Assembly: GCF_000368145.1 (NCBI RefSeq)
Contig: NZ_KB849281.1
Coordinates: 383,712-447,711, forward strand
DNA: 64,000 bases
Source: Acinetobacter guillouiae CIP 63.46
GTDB lineage: Bacteria > Pseudomonadota > Gammaproteobacteria > Pseudomonadales > Moraxellaceae
Direction of reading: 5' to 3'
The notes beneath the pieces are model-generated. The model did not search any database, was not told the DNA's origin, and worked only from the letters and a program-made list of their open reading frames with translations. Positions 27,896 to 37,057 of the stretch are shown piece after piece (position 1 is the stretch's first letter; every line of letters begins with the position of its first letter). The translations under genes were made by a program, and so were the position numbers.

Positions 27896-28639
27896 TTAGG
27901 AACACGTCACTCCTTCCATCACCACAGCTTTATTGGCTTCTGTCGCAACAACAGAAGCGGCAATCGCTTCGACAACCTTACTCAATGACTGTCGTGAAAC
28001 ACTGACTATATCAACAATTTTATTGCCATCTGCACCAACTGCATCGGTAAATGCCATTCGACAACTGAGTTGTCGGTTAGGCAAAACTGCATTTTGTACA
28101 CCTGTTGGCTGATTTAAGGGTCTGGCTGGATCATCACGTTTAATAATCCAAGCAACTGCCACCTCAATATCCCGATTCATCGAACCCATTAACGAACGTG
28201 TGTTGGAGTGTTCGATAATATCAAAGCGAGAAAAGTCGGTTGCAATACGGTAAGAGACTTTACCACCCGTCATACCACTGCTGTAACGATCGACAGCACC
28301 TAATTTCTGTTGCAAACCCGCAGACAAACCATCACGTAACTCTGCCCCCAACGTGGACGTCCAGCGTTCATTATCCAATACATTAGATTTACCACTGCTG
28401 TCCTGTAAGACTAAGGGGGCCCTGTTTAAACGGTCGGGTAATCCCACTGGCAGTACTTCAATCACCCGTACATTTGAACTCACCAACGGTTTAACCGTTG
28501 GCGTCAAGCTATAGTAGTTTGGTGTAGGCGAACTGGAACAGCCCGTTAAACCCACAACGGCCAATAATAGAGCACAACCTGCTCGACTAGACTGCGGCAA
28601 ATAGGACAGAAAATGTGAGCTATTTTTTTTATTTAGCAT
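27896..28639 (-). CDS. pqiC: PqiC, lipoprotein of the PqiABC lipid-transport system
   Basis: 247 residues from the ATG at 28639; an upstream in-frame ATG at 28690 would overlap pqiB further and lies far from the signal peptide. The signal ends in a lipobox, LAVVGLTGC, followed by SSSPTPNYYSLTP, the typical start of the ABC-transport-auxiliary/PqiC domain. PqiC is the outer-membrane lipoprotein that receives the needle of PqiB. It overlaps pqiB by 11 bases and ends the pqiAABC unit. Confidence 0.86.
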   Translation of the reverse strand: MLNKKNSSHFLSYLPQSSRAGCALLLAVVGLTGCSSSPTPNYYSLTPTVKPLVSSNVRVIEVLPVGLPDRLNRAPLVLQDSSGKSNVLDNERWTSTLGAELRDGLSAGLQQKLGAVDRYSSGMTGGKVSYRIATDFSRFDIIEHSNTRSLMGSMNRDIEVAVAWIIKRDDPARPLNQPTGVQNAVLPNRQLSCRMAFTDAVGADGNKIVDIVSVSRQSLSKVVEAIAASVVATEANKAVVMEGVTCS

Positions 28640-30290
28640 TCTTAACCTCAGGCGTTTTCCCACGAATGAGTGATTCTGGGTGTTGTTCAATATAGTCAGC
28701 CATTAGCTGTAAAGATGCGGCAGCACGTGTCATTTGCTGTAAAGCACGGCGTACATCCTGTTGCATTGGCGCATCACTGGATAGAATGGTTTCAGTAGAG
28801 CGCATGGTTTTACGTACATCATCCAAAGTCGCCTGTAGTCCTGGCGCAACTTTGCCATCCAACTGTTTCACCAATTTATCTGTAGAGCTAATCGCTGAAT
28901 TCATATTATTGAGGGTTTTACGTACATCCTGCCCAATTTCCACCAATGGGAATTTATTCAGTTTATCCGCAATTTGCGATACTTGTGCTTGTAATCCCTT
29001 CAACTCGGTTGGTGTGGTTGGAACCTCAATCACACCATTTGATCTGATGATTAAGTTTGCTGGTTTTGCTTTAGGGAATAGATCAAAGGCGATATAGTTC
29101 TGCCCTGTCAGTAGATTTCCGGTGCGCATCTGAGCACGCCAGCCTCTTTCGATAAAGCGTTTAAAAATAACACCATCAGGATCAAGTTCTTTGCCATTGG
29201 CTAAACGAGATGGATAAATGACCCCCTCAGCCCGCATCCGAATCTGAGTATAATTTGCATCAAACTCCGCATTAATCGACTGAATATTACCAATTTCAAT
29301 CCCCATAAAGTCAATCGGTGCACCTGCCGACAAGCCACGTAAAGACTGATCAAAATACATAATGATACGGTGTGGATTGCCATCTGGTTCTTTCAAAGCT
29401 TCAGTACGAGAATCCCATAAATTAAAACGACTTTGATCCGAAGCAACAGCAGCATGAGAATTCTCAGGATAACCGAAAGCAATCCCGCCAGCGATAATAC
29501 TCACCAGAGACTGGGTATCTAGCTTAAATCCTGATGCACTTAAGCTGACATCGACACCACTGGCCTGCCAAAAACGCGCATCTGTGGTCACAAACTTATC
29601 ATAAGGTGCTTGAATAAAGGTCTGTAACTCAACACTCTTACCATCTTTGGCCAACTGATAAGCCGTGATTTGACCCACATTGATCTGACGATAATAAATA
29701 GGAGAACCGATATCCAGTGAGCCTAGGTTATTGGCTTTGAGGAAAAAGATTTTACCCGGTACATCTGATGAGATGACTGGAGGAACTTCTAAGCCAGTGA
29801 ACTCATCCTGTTTTTGTTCTGCCTTACCGCCATCAACCTCAATATAAGCACCCGACAATAAGGTATCAATTCCTGAGACACCACTGGCACCGATGCGGGG
29901 GCGAACCACCCAGAAGCGTGAGTCTTTTGCAGCAAAATTACTGGCATCCTTACGCAGTTCAATTTTGGCAATGACATGTGAATGATCATCGGCAAGATCA
30001 ATTTGGCGAACAAGACCGATATCCACTTGTTTAAAACGAACAGTCGTCTTACCTGCAACCAGCCCTTCAGCCGTTCTAAAAGCAACATTAATGGTCGGGC
30101 CAGTATCTAATACCGCTTTGACTGCCAACGACAGACCTATAAGCAAGGCAATAAACGGAATCAGCCAGATCAACGATGGTCGCCAGCGTCCTTTATTTTT
30201 CTCAGGTTCAGGCAAAATCTGCTGCGTTTCATCTACAGCATGAGGATCCTGATGATCTGAGCTTTCGTTATTGGTTTTATTTTCAGACAT
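28629..30290 (-). CDS. pqiB: PqiB, MCE-domain protein
   Basis: 553 residues from the ATG at 30290, close to the 546 of E. coli PqiB. A membrane helix (about residues 39-62, PSLIWLIPFIALLIGLSLAV) is followed by three MCE domains that start near residues 62 (TINVAFRTAEGLVAGKTTVRFKQVDIG), 175 (KIFFLKANNLGSLDIGSPIYYRQINVG) and 305 (RIIMYFDQSLRGLSAGAPIDFMGIEIG). The C-terminal third is a long coiled-coil helix. It assembles as a hexameric stack and needle across the periplasm to move lipids between membranes. Confidence 0.93.
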   Translation of the reverse strand: MSENKTNNESSDHQDPHAVDETQQILPEPEKNKGRWRPSLIWLIPFIALLIGLSLAVKAVLDTGPTINVAFRTAEGLVAGKTTVRFKQVDIGLVRQIDLADDHSHVIAKIELRKDASNFAAKDSRFWVVRPRIGASGVSGIDTLLSGAYIEVDGGKAEQKQDEFTGLEVPPVISSDVPGKIFFLKANNLGSLDIGSPIYYRQINVGQITAYQLAKDGKSVELQTFIQAPYDKFVTTDARFWQASGVDVSLSASGFKLDTQSLVSIIAGGIAFGYPENSHAAVASDQSRFNLWDSRTEALKEPDGNPHRIIMYFDQSLRGLSAGAPIDFMGIEIGNIQSINAEFDANYTQIRMRAEGVIYPSRLANGKELDPDGVIFKRFIERGWRAQMRTGNLLTGQNYIAFDLFPKAKPANLIIRSNGVIEVPTTPTELKGLQAQVSQIADKLNKFPLVEIGQDVRKTLNNMNSAISSTDKLVKQLDGKVAPGLQATLDDVRKTMRSTETILSSDAPMQQDVRRALQQMTRAAASLQLMADYIEQHPESLIRGKTPEVKNAK

Positions 30291-30307
30291 ACACACCCAT
30301 CATTGTT

Positions 30308-31114
30308 TTATTGACTGGAATTGGATAAATCATGATTCAAGGGAGGATGATCCACGTGAATCACATCTGAGCCTTGCAGGGAAAGCCCGTTCTTGTTGTG
30401 CGTATTCTGGGCAGCAGAATAATTATCCCAAATAATACGCGGGTCAAAACTCAGTGAAGCAAACATGGTTAAAACCACCACTGCACCAAAAGCAACCGCG
30501 CCCGGCCCAGCGAGAATAGTTGCCAGTGATTGAATCTGAATCAAAGCAGTCAATAAAGCCACCACAAAAACATCTATCATCGACCATCGACCGATAAACT
30601 CAACAATCCGATAAAGCATTGAGCAATGCTCAGGTGAAAAGTGCAATCGTTTAGAAGACTGCATTTTTACTGCAATCAACAGAAAACACAGAATTAAAAG
30701 TTTTAACATGGGAATAAAAATACTGGCCATAAAAATAACAGCAGAAACCAAATAATCCCCATTCTGCCAAAAATAGATCACACCACTCATGATCGTATCT
30801 TGCTGACTGCCTAACAAAGAATCTGTGACAGTCATCGGAAGTACATTGGCTGGAATATATAAAATACTCGCAGCAATCACCAAAGCAAGGGTTCTGTCTA
30901 AGCTCTTTGGTTTACGTTGATGCAGCACACTATGACATTTCAAGCAATGTGAAGTGTGTTTTGTTTCAGCCTCTGGAACCTGTTTATTGAGCGTTCCACA
31001 GCAATGACAAAGCACCAAAGACAAATCTTTGGCTCTTGGATATTGTTGCGAATTTTTATTGTCTGTATTCGCTGAGTATTTTGAAAAATTAGCCTGAGAC
31101 TGTTCAGTTTTCAT
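30308..31114 (-). CDS. pqiA: PqiA family integral membrane protein (second half-protein)
   Basis: 268 residues with four membrane helices after residue 80 and an N-terminal zinc-ribbon-like pair CHCCGTLNKQ ... CLKCHS (about residues 35-60). In E. coli the pqiA product is a fusion of two such modules; here the two are separate genes overlapping by four bases (ATGA). The protein is the inner-membrane partner of PqiB. The start used is the overlapping ATG at 31114. Confidence 0.85.
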   Translation of the reverse strand: MKTEQSQANFSKYSANTDNKNSQQYPRAKDLSLVLCHCCGTLNKQVPEAETKHTSHCLKCHSVLHQRKPKSLDRTLALVIAASILYIPANVLPMTVTDSLLGSQQDTIMSGVIYFWQNGDYLVSAVIFMASIFIPMLKLLILCFLLIAVKMQSSKRLHFSPEHCSMLYRIVEFIGRWSMIDVFVVALLTALIQIQSLATILAGPGAVAFGAVVVLTMFASLSFDPRIIWDNYSAAQNTHNKNGLSLQGSDVIHVDHPPLNHDLSNSSQ

Positions 31115-31791
31115 GAGAGTCTCCTGTCGATCTCATCCCAAAGATCTTTGACTTTTACTGAGGCAATATAAACCAGCAATACACTCAGTATGGAGAATCC
31201 CCATAATGCAACGCCTGGAATCACCACAACCATACCGACCAGTTTAACCAAGGTGACCAATACCCCAATCAAAAATACCTCAACCATTCCCCATGTTCTA
31301 AATAAAAACAAGGTACGGAATGCTGCAACTAAATAACGAGGCCGAACTTTAAAAAAATGAACTGATGAAAGGACATAGAACAGCAGCAATAAATCCAATA
31401 GAGGCACCACGAAAGTCGTGATAAGAATCAACACGCCTACGGGCCCTTGCCCTGCATGAAACATTGCCCATGCAGCACCCAGTAATGTTGTCTGGGAATC
31501 ATTCCCCTGCAATTCCACCTTAACAATCGGGAAACTATTGGCAATCACAAATACGATCAGCGCTGTTGTTACCATTGCCAGTAAGACACTAAATGGTTTG
31601 CTTTGCCGATAAAGCTCAGCCCCACAACAGAGACAATAAGCACGCTCACCTTGGGTCAGCTGAATTCGATGATAGAGCGTGTCACATTCCTCACAGGCAA
31701 CCAGTGTTTGCGGTGCAATATCACCATTTTGAATCAATGCTTGCTGATTCAAGGACACAGAAACTGGCGGACAGGAGGACGGCTCACGCAT
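31111..31791 (-). CDS. pqiA: PqiA family integral membrane protein (first half-protein)
   Basis: 226 residues. An N-terminal zinc-ribbon-like stretch (CEECDTLYH ... CLCCGAELY, about residues 33-61) precedes four hydrophobic helices, with the family loop NSFPIVKVELQGNDSQTTLLGAAWAMF between the first two. It is the first gene of the pqi unit. No SoxR-type operator was found before it, so paraquat induction as in E. coli cannot be read from the sequence. Confidence 0.85.
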   Translation of the reverse strand: MREPSSCPPVSVSLNQQALIQNGDIAPQTLVACEECDTLYHRIQLTQGERAYCLCCGAELYRQSKPFSVLLAMVTTALIVFVIANSFPIVKVELQGNDSQTTLLGAAWAMFHAGQGPVGVLILITTFVVPLLDLLLLFYVLSSVHFFKVRPRYLVAAFRTLFLFRTWGMVEVFLIGVLVTLVKLVGMVVVIPGVALWGFSILSVLLVYIASVKVKDLWDEIDRRLS

Positions 31792-31993
31792 AGAACATCA
31801 ACACCATTTTATAAATTCTTTTTAGACCGAAGCTCATCTTGCTATATTTTACTGAGATGTATACAGATGAGTTGTGATATTTTTTGATGATATCCTGTTG
31901 GTTTTATATAAACAATTGATCTGGCGAAATCTAGTCTAACAATTGACCATGCATTTTATCTATTTGCAATAGCAAGCGCCAATTTTGACATGA

Positions 31994-32887
31994 TTAAATA
32001 CACAGTCGTTGCACCAAAAAATCGATAAAGACACGAGTTTTTGCAGGCAAGGTTCCCGTATTCGGATAGAGCAATTGGACATTTTGCACAGGTAAATCAA
32101 AATCAGCTAACACCCGAGTTAAACGATTTTGCTGAATATCTTCATCGACCAACCAAGCTGGCGATATCGCAACACCCAATGAAGCAAGTGTCATCTGATG
32201 TATCGCTTCTGCTGAATTAGATTCATACTGACTTCTAACAAAAGGCAATGTATGTTTTTCACCTTGATCATTTTGTAAAACATATTGCGCATCCTGCCAA
32301 TTCAATAAGCGATGACCAATCCAAGGAACATGTGCTAAATCAGCAATACTATTGATTGGATAACGTTTTAAAAATTCAGGGCTGGCAACCAAATAAATCG
32401 GATATTCAGCAATTTTTCGTGTCCGCATCGATGAGTCTTTTAAGTTTCCCAACCGAATGACCAAATCTAATTTTTCAGTGACTAAATCATCTAAGGAAGA
32501 ATTAAATGAATATTGTAGCTGTAATTGAGGATATTGGCGGCAAAACTCACCCAGCAAAGGTAAGATGAATTTCCGTCCAAATTCATTGGTCGATGAAAAA
32601 CGCAATATCCCTGTGATACTTGTGGCTAAGTTTTGACTGCGCTCAAAAGCTTCTTCGATTTGCAATTGAATGTGTTTGAAATCCTCATAAAAGCTTTTGC
32701 CTATTTCAGTCAGTGCGATATTACGCGTATTACGAATCAGCAAACTCACATTTAAATGCTGTTCTAAATGCTTGATATCAATACTCACCATCGATCGACT
32801 TAACCCCAAAATCTCCGCTGCCTTGGTAAATGATCCTGAATCAACCACTTGCAAAAAACTTATAATCTGTTTTAGGTTTTTTTGCAT
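31994..32887 (-). CDS. LysR-family transcriptional regulator
   Basis: 297 residues from the ATG at 32887. N-terminal helix-turn-helix MQKNLKQIISFLQVVDSGSFTKAAEILGLSRSMVSIDIKHLE, then an effector domain with GILRFSSTNEFGRKFILPLLGEF near residue 90. It is divergent from the MFS/SnoaL genes 100 bases away and is the likely regulator of that pair. Confidence 0.88.
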   Translation of the reverse strand: MQKNLKQIISFLQVVDSGSFTKAAEILGLSRSMVSIDIKHLEQHLNVSLLIRNTRNIALTEIGKSFYEDFKHIQLQIEEAFERSQNLATSITGILRFSSTNEFGRKFILPLLGEFCRQYPQLQLQYSFNSSLDDLVTEKLDLVIRLGNLKDSSMRTRKIAEYPIYLVASPEFLKRYPINSIADLAHVPWIGHRLLNWQDAQYVLQNDQGEKHTLPFVRSQYESNSAEAIHQMTLASLGVAISPAWLVDEDIQQNRLTRVLADFDLPVQNVQLLYPNTGTLPAKTRVFIDFLVQRLCI

Positions 32888-32987
32888 AATCACACTGATT
32901 GTTTGAAATTATTAAACAATGATTTTACTTCGCATGCATCGACAATAAAAGGCCTGAATCGTACCCTCCTGCATCTTGGAGGTCGCT

Positions 32988-34327
32988 ATGTCATATCGCT
33001 ATAAAATAGCAACAGTGTTTTTACTTGGTTCTTTATTGATTGCATCAATATTTTCATGTCTGCAATTGCCTTACCCGATATAGCAACAGCTTTCTCAGTC
33101 AGCCCATCGATGGTTGCATGGGTAAGCAATGCTTATATTTTGGGTTTGGTTTTAATCATGCCCATGAGCTTATGGTTAGCAAGCGTATTGGGTGATCGGA
33201 AATTGCTGTGTTATTCAATGCTGCTTTTTTCCGTCAGCGTTTGGTTGATTGGCATGAGTGAATCAATCCATAGTTTAATTTTTTGGAGATTTGTTCAGGG
33301 TGTGGCTGGCGGATTATTAATCCCTGTCGGTCAAGCATTGGTATTTGCACTGTTTCCAAACCATGAACGGCAACGTATCTCCACAATGATTATGGCAATT
33401 GCATTAATTGCACCAGCCTTTTCACCAACGATTGGCGGCATGATTATTGATGCTTTATCTTGGCGTTGGGTGTTTTTCGCCAATATCCCCTTTACCGTGA
33501 TCACTGCTTTTTTAGCATGGCGATGGATCAAAGAAAATAAAGCTAAAACGTCCGGGAAACCTGACTTTTTAGGACTGTTTATGGTCAATGTCAGCCTATT
33601 GTGTTTGTTACTCTCTTTCTCATTATTTAACGATTACCATAGTGTTTTACTCGCGATCAGTAGCTTTCTACTTTCCATCACAATGCTTCTGATTTATCTC
33701 AAATACGCGAAAGGATCTGCTCATCCGATTCTTAATTTGCAATTGTTAAAAAATTATAATTTACGCAATGCATTTATCGTTTATTACGCAGTACCCGGTA
33801 TTTTTACTGGTGTGAATTTACTAAATATCTTTAATTTACAACGTAACCTTGGGTTTAATGCAAAACAGACTGGCTTATTTATGCTGCTCTATGCAGTAGG
33901 TGCATTGGTATCGATGACCAGTGGTGGGCTTCTCTATCGTCATCTCGGTAAAAAGCAGCTTTTTATAATCGGTATTACGCTACATAGTTTAGGAATTTCA
34001 CTGCTGTTCTGGGTTTCAAATGCCAATGATTTAAGTACCTTAATTGTTGCTTATCTACTGATGGGAATGGGTGGTGGTCTAAGTGCCAATACTGCCCAAA
34101 TCAGTGCCCTCATCGATTTTAACGGCCAAGACCTATTACAAGGCAGTGTGCTGTGGAACATTAATCGACAAGTCGCTTTTAGTTTAGGTACAGTTGTCCT
34201 TATTTCAATTTTTAGTCTGTTGCCTGCTGCAAATGATTTAATACGTTATCAGCAAACTTTTATGATTGCAGCTCTGCTGTGTCTCTTATCATTAATTTCC
34301 ATTTTTAAGGAGAAAACCCATGTCTAA
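32988..34327 (+). pseudogene. MFS transporter (DHA2-like) with probable N-terminal frameshift
   Basis: The intact reading frame from the ATG at 33056 gives 423 residues with 12-13 membrane helices and motif A-like LASVLGDRKLL; it lacks the first helix. A better start lies at 32988, with GGAGG 6 bases upstream, and opens MSYRYKIATVFLLG. That frame reaches a stop at 33080-33082, but a change of frame near 33027-33031 joins it to FFIDCINIFMSAIALPDIA, the normal first helix of this family. A single base (probably a T in GGTTTC) appears to be missing. The gene is therefore either broken, a sequencing error, or uses the internal start. Efflux of drugs is the usual family role. It overlaps the next gene by eight bases. 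Confidence 0.75.
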
Positions 34328-34718
34328 TCCTATGGACAATGCATTACAACATGTCATCGATTTACATATTTTGATTGAAAATGTATTTACTGGTCAAAAT
34401 GCAAAAGAAAGCCTAAATCAACTCTTAGCCAGTTTTGATCCAAATTTTAAAATGATTACGACGCAAGGCAATGTCATTGGTTTACCCGAAATAAATGCCT
34501 TGTTTAGTCAAAATATAGGTAATAAACCTGCGTTAAAAATTAAAATCTTAAATACGCGTGCTTTATTTGAAGCAGACAACCACTGCTGGATTCAATATCA
34601 AGAACATCAACAAAGCCATGAACCTGATACATTACGGATATCGACGGCTTGTATCAAAGTTGAATCAGGTCAATATTATTGGGTTTATCTACATGAAACA
34701 TTGGTCAATTTAGCCTAA
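34320..34718 (+). CDS. SnoaL/NTF2-like small protein
   Basis: 132 residues, with an initial amphipathic helix, then alternating strands, as in the NTF2-like fold (HVIDLHILIENVFTGQNAKESLNQLLASFDPNFKMIT ... GLPEINALF). No catalytic residues can be assigned. It starts eight bases before the end of the MFS gene, so it is translationally coupled to it. Confidence 0.6.
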   Translation: MSNPMDNALQHVIDLHILIENVFTGQNAKESLNQLLASFDPNFKMITTQGNVIGLPEINALFSQNIGNKPALKIKILNTRALFEADNHCWIQYQEHQQSHEPDTLRISTACIKVESGQYYWVYLHETLVNLA

Positions 34719-35066
34719 TCGAGTTAGATACTACATGCTCTAAAGACTGCTAATAAAATTCAGCAGTCTTATATTATTCATCGATCTACCTAGCTGAATT
34801 AAGTGCAAGGTAAGTGGCTTTATCTTATAGTGATGTAAAGTCCCAATTATCCTCAGCATAAGAGAATAAAATAATGGAAAAAAATAGACACAATAAGCAT
34901 TGGAAAAATCAACAAATACGACCTGATAAGTTTTAACCTTAAATAAAAAAATCCCATGAATTAAAATGAGCTCATCACATTCATTGAGAAATCCACCAAT
35001 AAACCCAGCTTCATATATTATTATATTGTGGAAAGTTTAAAATCGTTGGATTTATAAAGACCAAAA
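34719..35066. other. Intergenic region after the MFS unit
   Basis: AT-rich; apart from the terminator at 34743-34770 no supported feature is seen. A 20-codon reading frame at 34874 has no family features and is not called. Confidence 0.6.
34743..34770 (+). terminator. Hairpin terminator of the MFS/SnoaL unit
   Basis: Perfect 9-bp stem AAGACTGCT / AGCAGTCTT with a 10-base loop and an AT-rich tail, 24 bases after the stop codon. Confidence 0.6.
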
Positions 35067-35543
35067 ATGAATGCATTAGAACTGATAAAATTTCTGGGTC
35101 ATAGCAGTGTCTATGCAGAATTTAACGACTTCTTGACTCAGTATGATGTAAACAACCGACCAAAAATCAGTCGCGCATTGGACACCATTATTGCAATCCA
35201 AGGACAAGGGCTTTCGATGTCTTTTGATATTGATGCCGAGGCAAGCGGAATCACACCCAAAAGTGAGGGAACATTTATATTTAGCCAACTTGAAATACGA
35301 CTATTTGGCGATGAAAAGAAAAACGGCCTTTATTCTGGCCCAATCCCCTATGAGCTCAAAGCAAATGACAGTAGAGAAGCTATTGTAAAGAAGCTTGGCA
35401 CACCAAAACGTAGAATGCCTGAAATTGATAATTACTATATAGATGGCGTTGTTTGGACAGTCGCTTTTGACGGAGATCATTTGGAGTTCTTGCAGCTGGG
35501 CATCCCCAGCAATGGGAAGCGAAAATATGGACTATGCCCTTAA
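35067..35543 (+). CDS. Hypothetical protein with a C-terminal KLGTPKRR segment
   Basis: 158 residues without signal peptide or membrane helix. An N-terminal helical stretch (residues 1-50) is followed by strands and by AIVKKLGTPKRRMPEIDNYYIDGVVWTVAFDGDHLEFLQLGIPS, a pattern seen in cytoplasmic proteins of the toxin-immunity type, but no family is recognised with confidence. The gene stands alone, between two terminators, next to the vanillate locus. Confidence 0.5.
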   Translation: MNALELIKFLGHSSVYAEFNDFLTQYDVNNRPKISRALDTIIAIQGQGLSMSFDIDAEASGITPKSEGTFIFSQLEIRLFGDEKKNGLYSGPIPYELKANDSREAIVKKLGTPKRRMPEIDNYYIDGVVWTVAFDGDHLEFLQLGIPSNGKRKYGLCP

Positions 35544-35697
35544 TCACATTGCACTTAATCCATACTCTAATTTTATAACAAATAGATCTTCTCGCATTTC
35601 CTTAATGTTCATTGATTTATTTGATGATGGTTTATTAAAAATTCTTTTCATCACAATTTAGTTAAACCCACACTCTTCACCATTAGACTGAATTTTA

Positions 35698-35726
35698 AAA
35701 CGGTTCTTTAAATCAAAGAACCGTTT
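35698..35726. terminator. Terminator of vanP
   Basis: Perfect 12-bp stem AAACGGTTCTTT / AAAGAACCGTTT with a 5-base loop just past the vanP stop; on the minus strand it is followed by TTAAAATT. Confidence 0.65.
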
Positions 35727-35741
35727 CGTAATACAGAGCCC

Positions 35742-37025
35742 TTAGAACTTAAAGCTATAATCTATATTTAAACGAGTTTCATTGGCTGAGTGAAAGACCA
35801 TATTGGTTGGCATATCATTTCGGTAATGAGAAAAACGTGCTCGCATGCCTAAGCCTTTTAACTTCCCTTCTGGGATTTTATAAGCTAAATCTAGCTCCAT
35901 CGATTCTTCTTTAAATCGTTTATCGCCATAACTAAGTAAATCAATATCTTGCCCTTTGGCATAGCGGGTCATAAAACGCAATCCATTGAGAGAAATATCA
36001 GCTAATTTTACATTTTTAAAATCATATTCATAACGCAGTGAATAGACTTTCTCGTCTTTATTGGAATAATCCGAGCTCATAAAATCAAGCACCACTGGAC
36101 TTTCTGTTCCCGACAAAAATGGTAAGCCTGTCGAACCAAAAGCCTGCATATAACCCAAAGACAGGGTATGGTTTTGATAATTTAAGCCAAATAATCCACT
36201 TAAATGCTGATTATCTACATCACCAATTTTCTGCCTACCTGCCTCCTGACTATTGAAAAATCGTACATCGCTTAAAAAAGTTAACTGTTCATTTAAAGGC
36301 TGTTTACCATTGAAACCTAAAAATTGCTGTTGGTAGATATCGTGCAGTTCAGCCTGATAAGCACGGATTCGATATGCATCATTGAGTTGATAAGCGCCAC
36401 CAAAACTATAGAAGTAATCTGTTGTTGCGGCTCGATCAAAACGACGATTGATATTGTCCGTACCGACATCACTATAATGAATCGAATCACGCTGTCGCAC
36501 TTGGTCTACATAAAAACCTTCCAATTGTAACTTTGGAATTTCATTGGAAACAAACCGAGCACCTCGATAAGTTTGAGGGAACAAACGCGCAGGTGAAGAA
36601 AAAATCGTGGGCAATCGTGGAACCAAATCCCCCACAAAAAGCTCATTTTTCTTAAATTTTGCTTTGGCAGTCAGCCCTATTTTCCCATAATAATCATCTC
36701 GTGAATTATCTGCATTTACAGGTAATAAGTTACTCCGTGCATAGTCATCGGCTCGATCTCCAATTAAGTTAAATCCAGCCATTGCCAATACATCAACACC
36801 CAAACCAACTGTTCCATCGGTATAGCCCGATTGACCATTAAAGATAATACCTTGTGCCCAATCGCGCGCAGCAGTATAAGGGTATGGATCTTGTTTATAG
36901 TCTCGGTCAAAGTAAAAATTTCTAAGCGTTAGCTCTGCACTGCTGTCTGTCACTAAATCGGCATGCGCCAGAGCACTAAATAATGGGCAAAAGTATACCC
37001 ACACCCACAAAGATGTTTTTTTCAT
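35742..37025 (-). CDS. vanP: OprD-family porin of the vanillate locus
   Basis: 427 residues with a signal peptide (MKKTSLWVWVYFCPLFSALAHA) and an 18-stranded barrel that ends in aromatic F (SFKF). The start SSAELTLRNFYFDRDYKQ and DWAQGIIFNGQSGYTDGTVGLGVDVLAMAGFNL are typical of OprD/benzoate-type porins. Such porins let aromatic acids cross the outer membrane. It follows vanK by 32 bases on the same strand, and together with vanA-vanB suggests a role in vanillate uptake, as in the A. baylyi van locus (vanP). Confidence 0.82.
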   Translation of the reverse strand: MKKTSLWVWVYFCPLFSALAHADLVTDSSAELTLRNFYFDRDYKQDPYPYTAARDWAQGIIFNGQSGYTDGTVGLGVDVLAMAGFNLIGDRADDYARSNLLPVNADNSRDDYYGKIGLTAKAKFKKNELFVGDLVPRLPTIFSSPARLFPQTYRGARFVSNEIPKLQLEGFYVDQVRQRDSIHYSDVGTDNINRRFDRAATTDYFYSFGGAYQLNDAYRIRAYQAELHDIYQQQFLGFNGKQPLNEQLTFLSDVRFFNSQEAGRQKIGDVDNQHLSGLFGLNYQNHTLSLGYMQAFGSTGLPFLSGTESPVVLDFMSSDYSNKDEKVYSLRYEYDFKNVKLADISLNGLRFMTRYAKGQDIDLLSYGDKRFKEESMELDLAYKIPEGKLKGLGMRARFSHYRNDMPTNMVFHSANETRLNIDYSFKF

Positions 37026-37057
37026 TTTTTTATCTCAACTATTTAATTTTTAGAGGA

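Noticed and set aside
34874-34936. 20-codon plus-strand frame in the gap after the SnoaL-like gene
   Set aside because: Too short, no recognisable feature, AT-rich surroundings.
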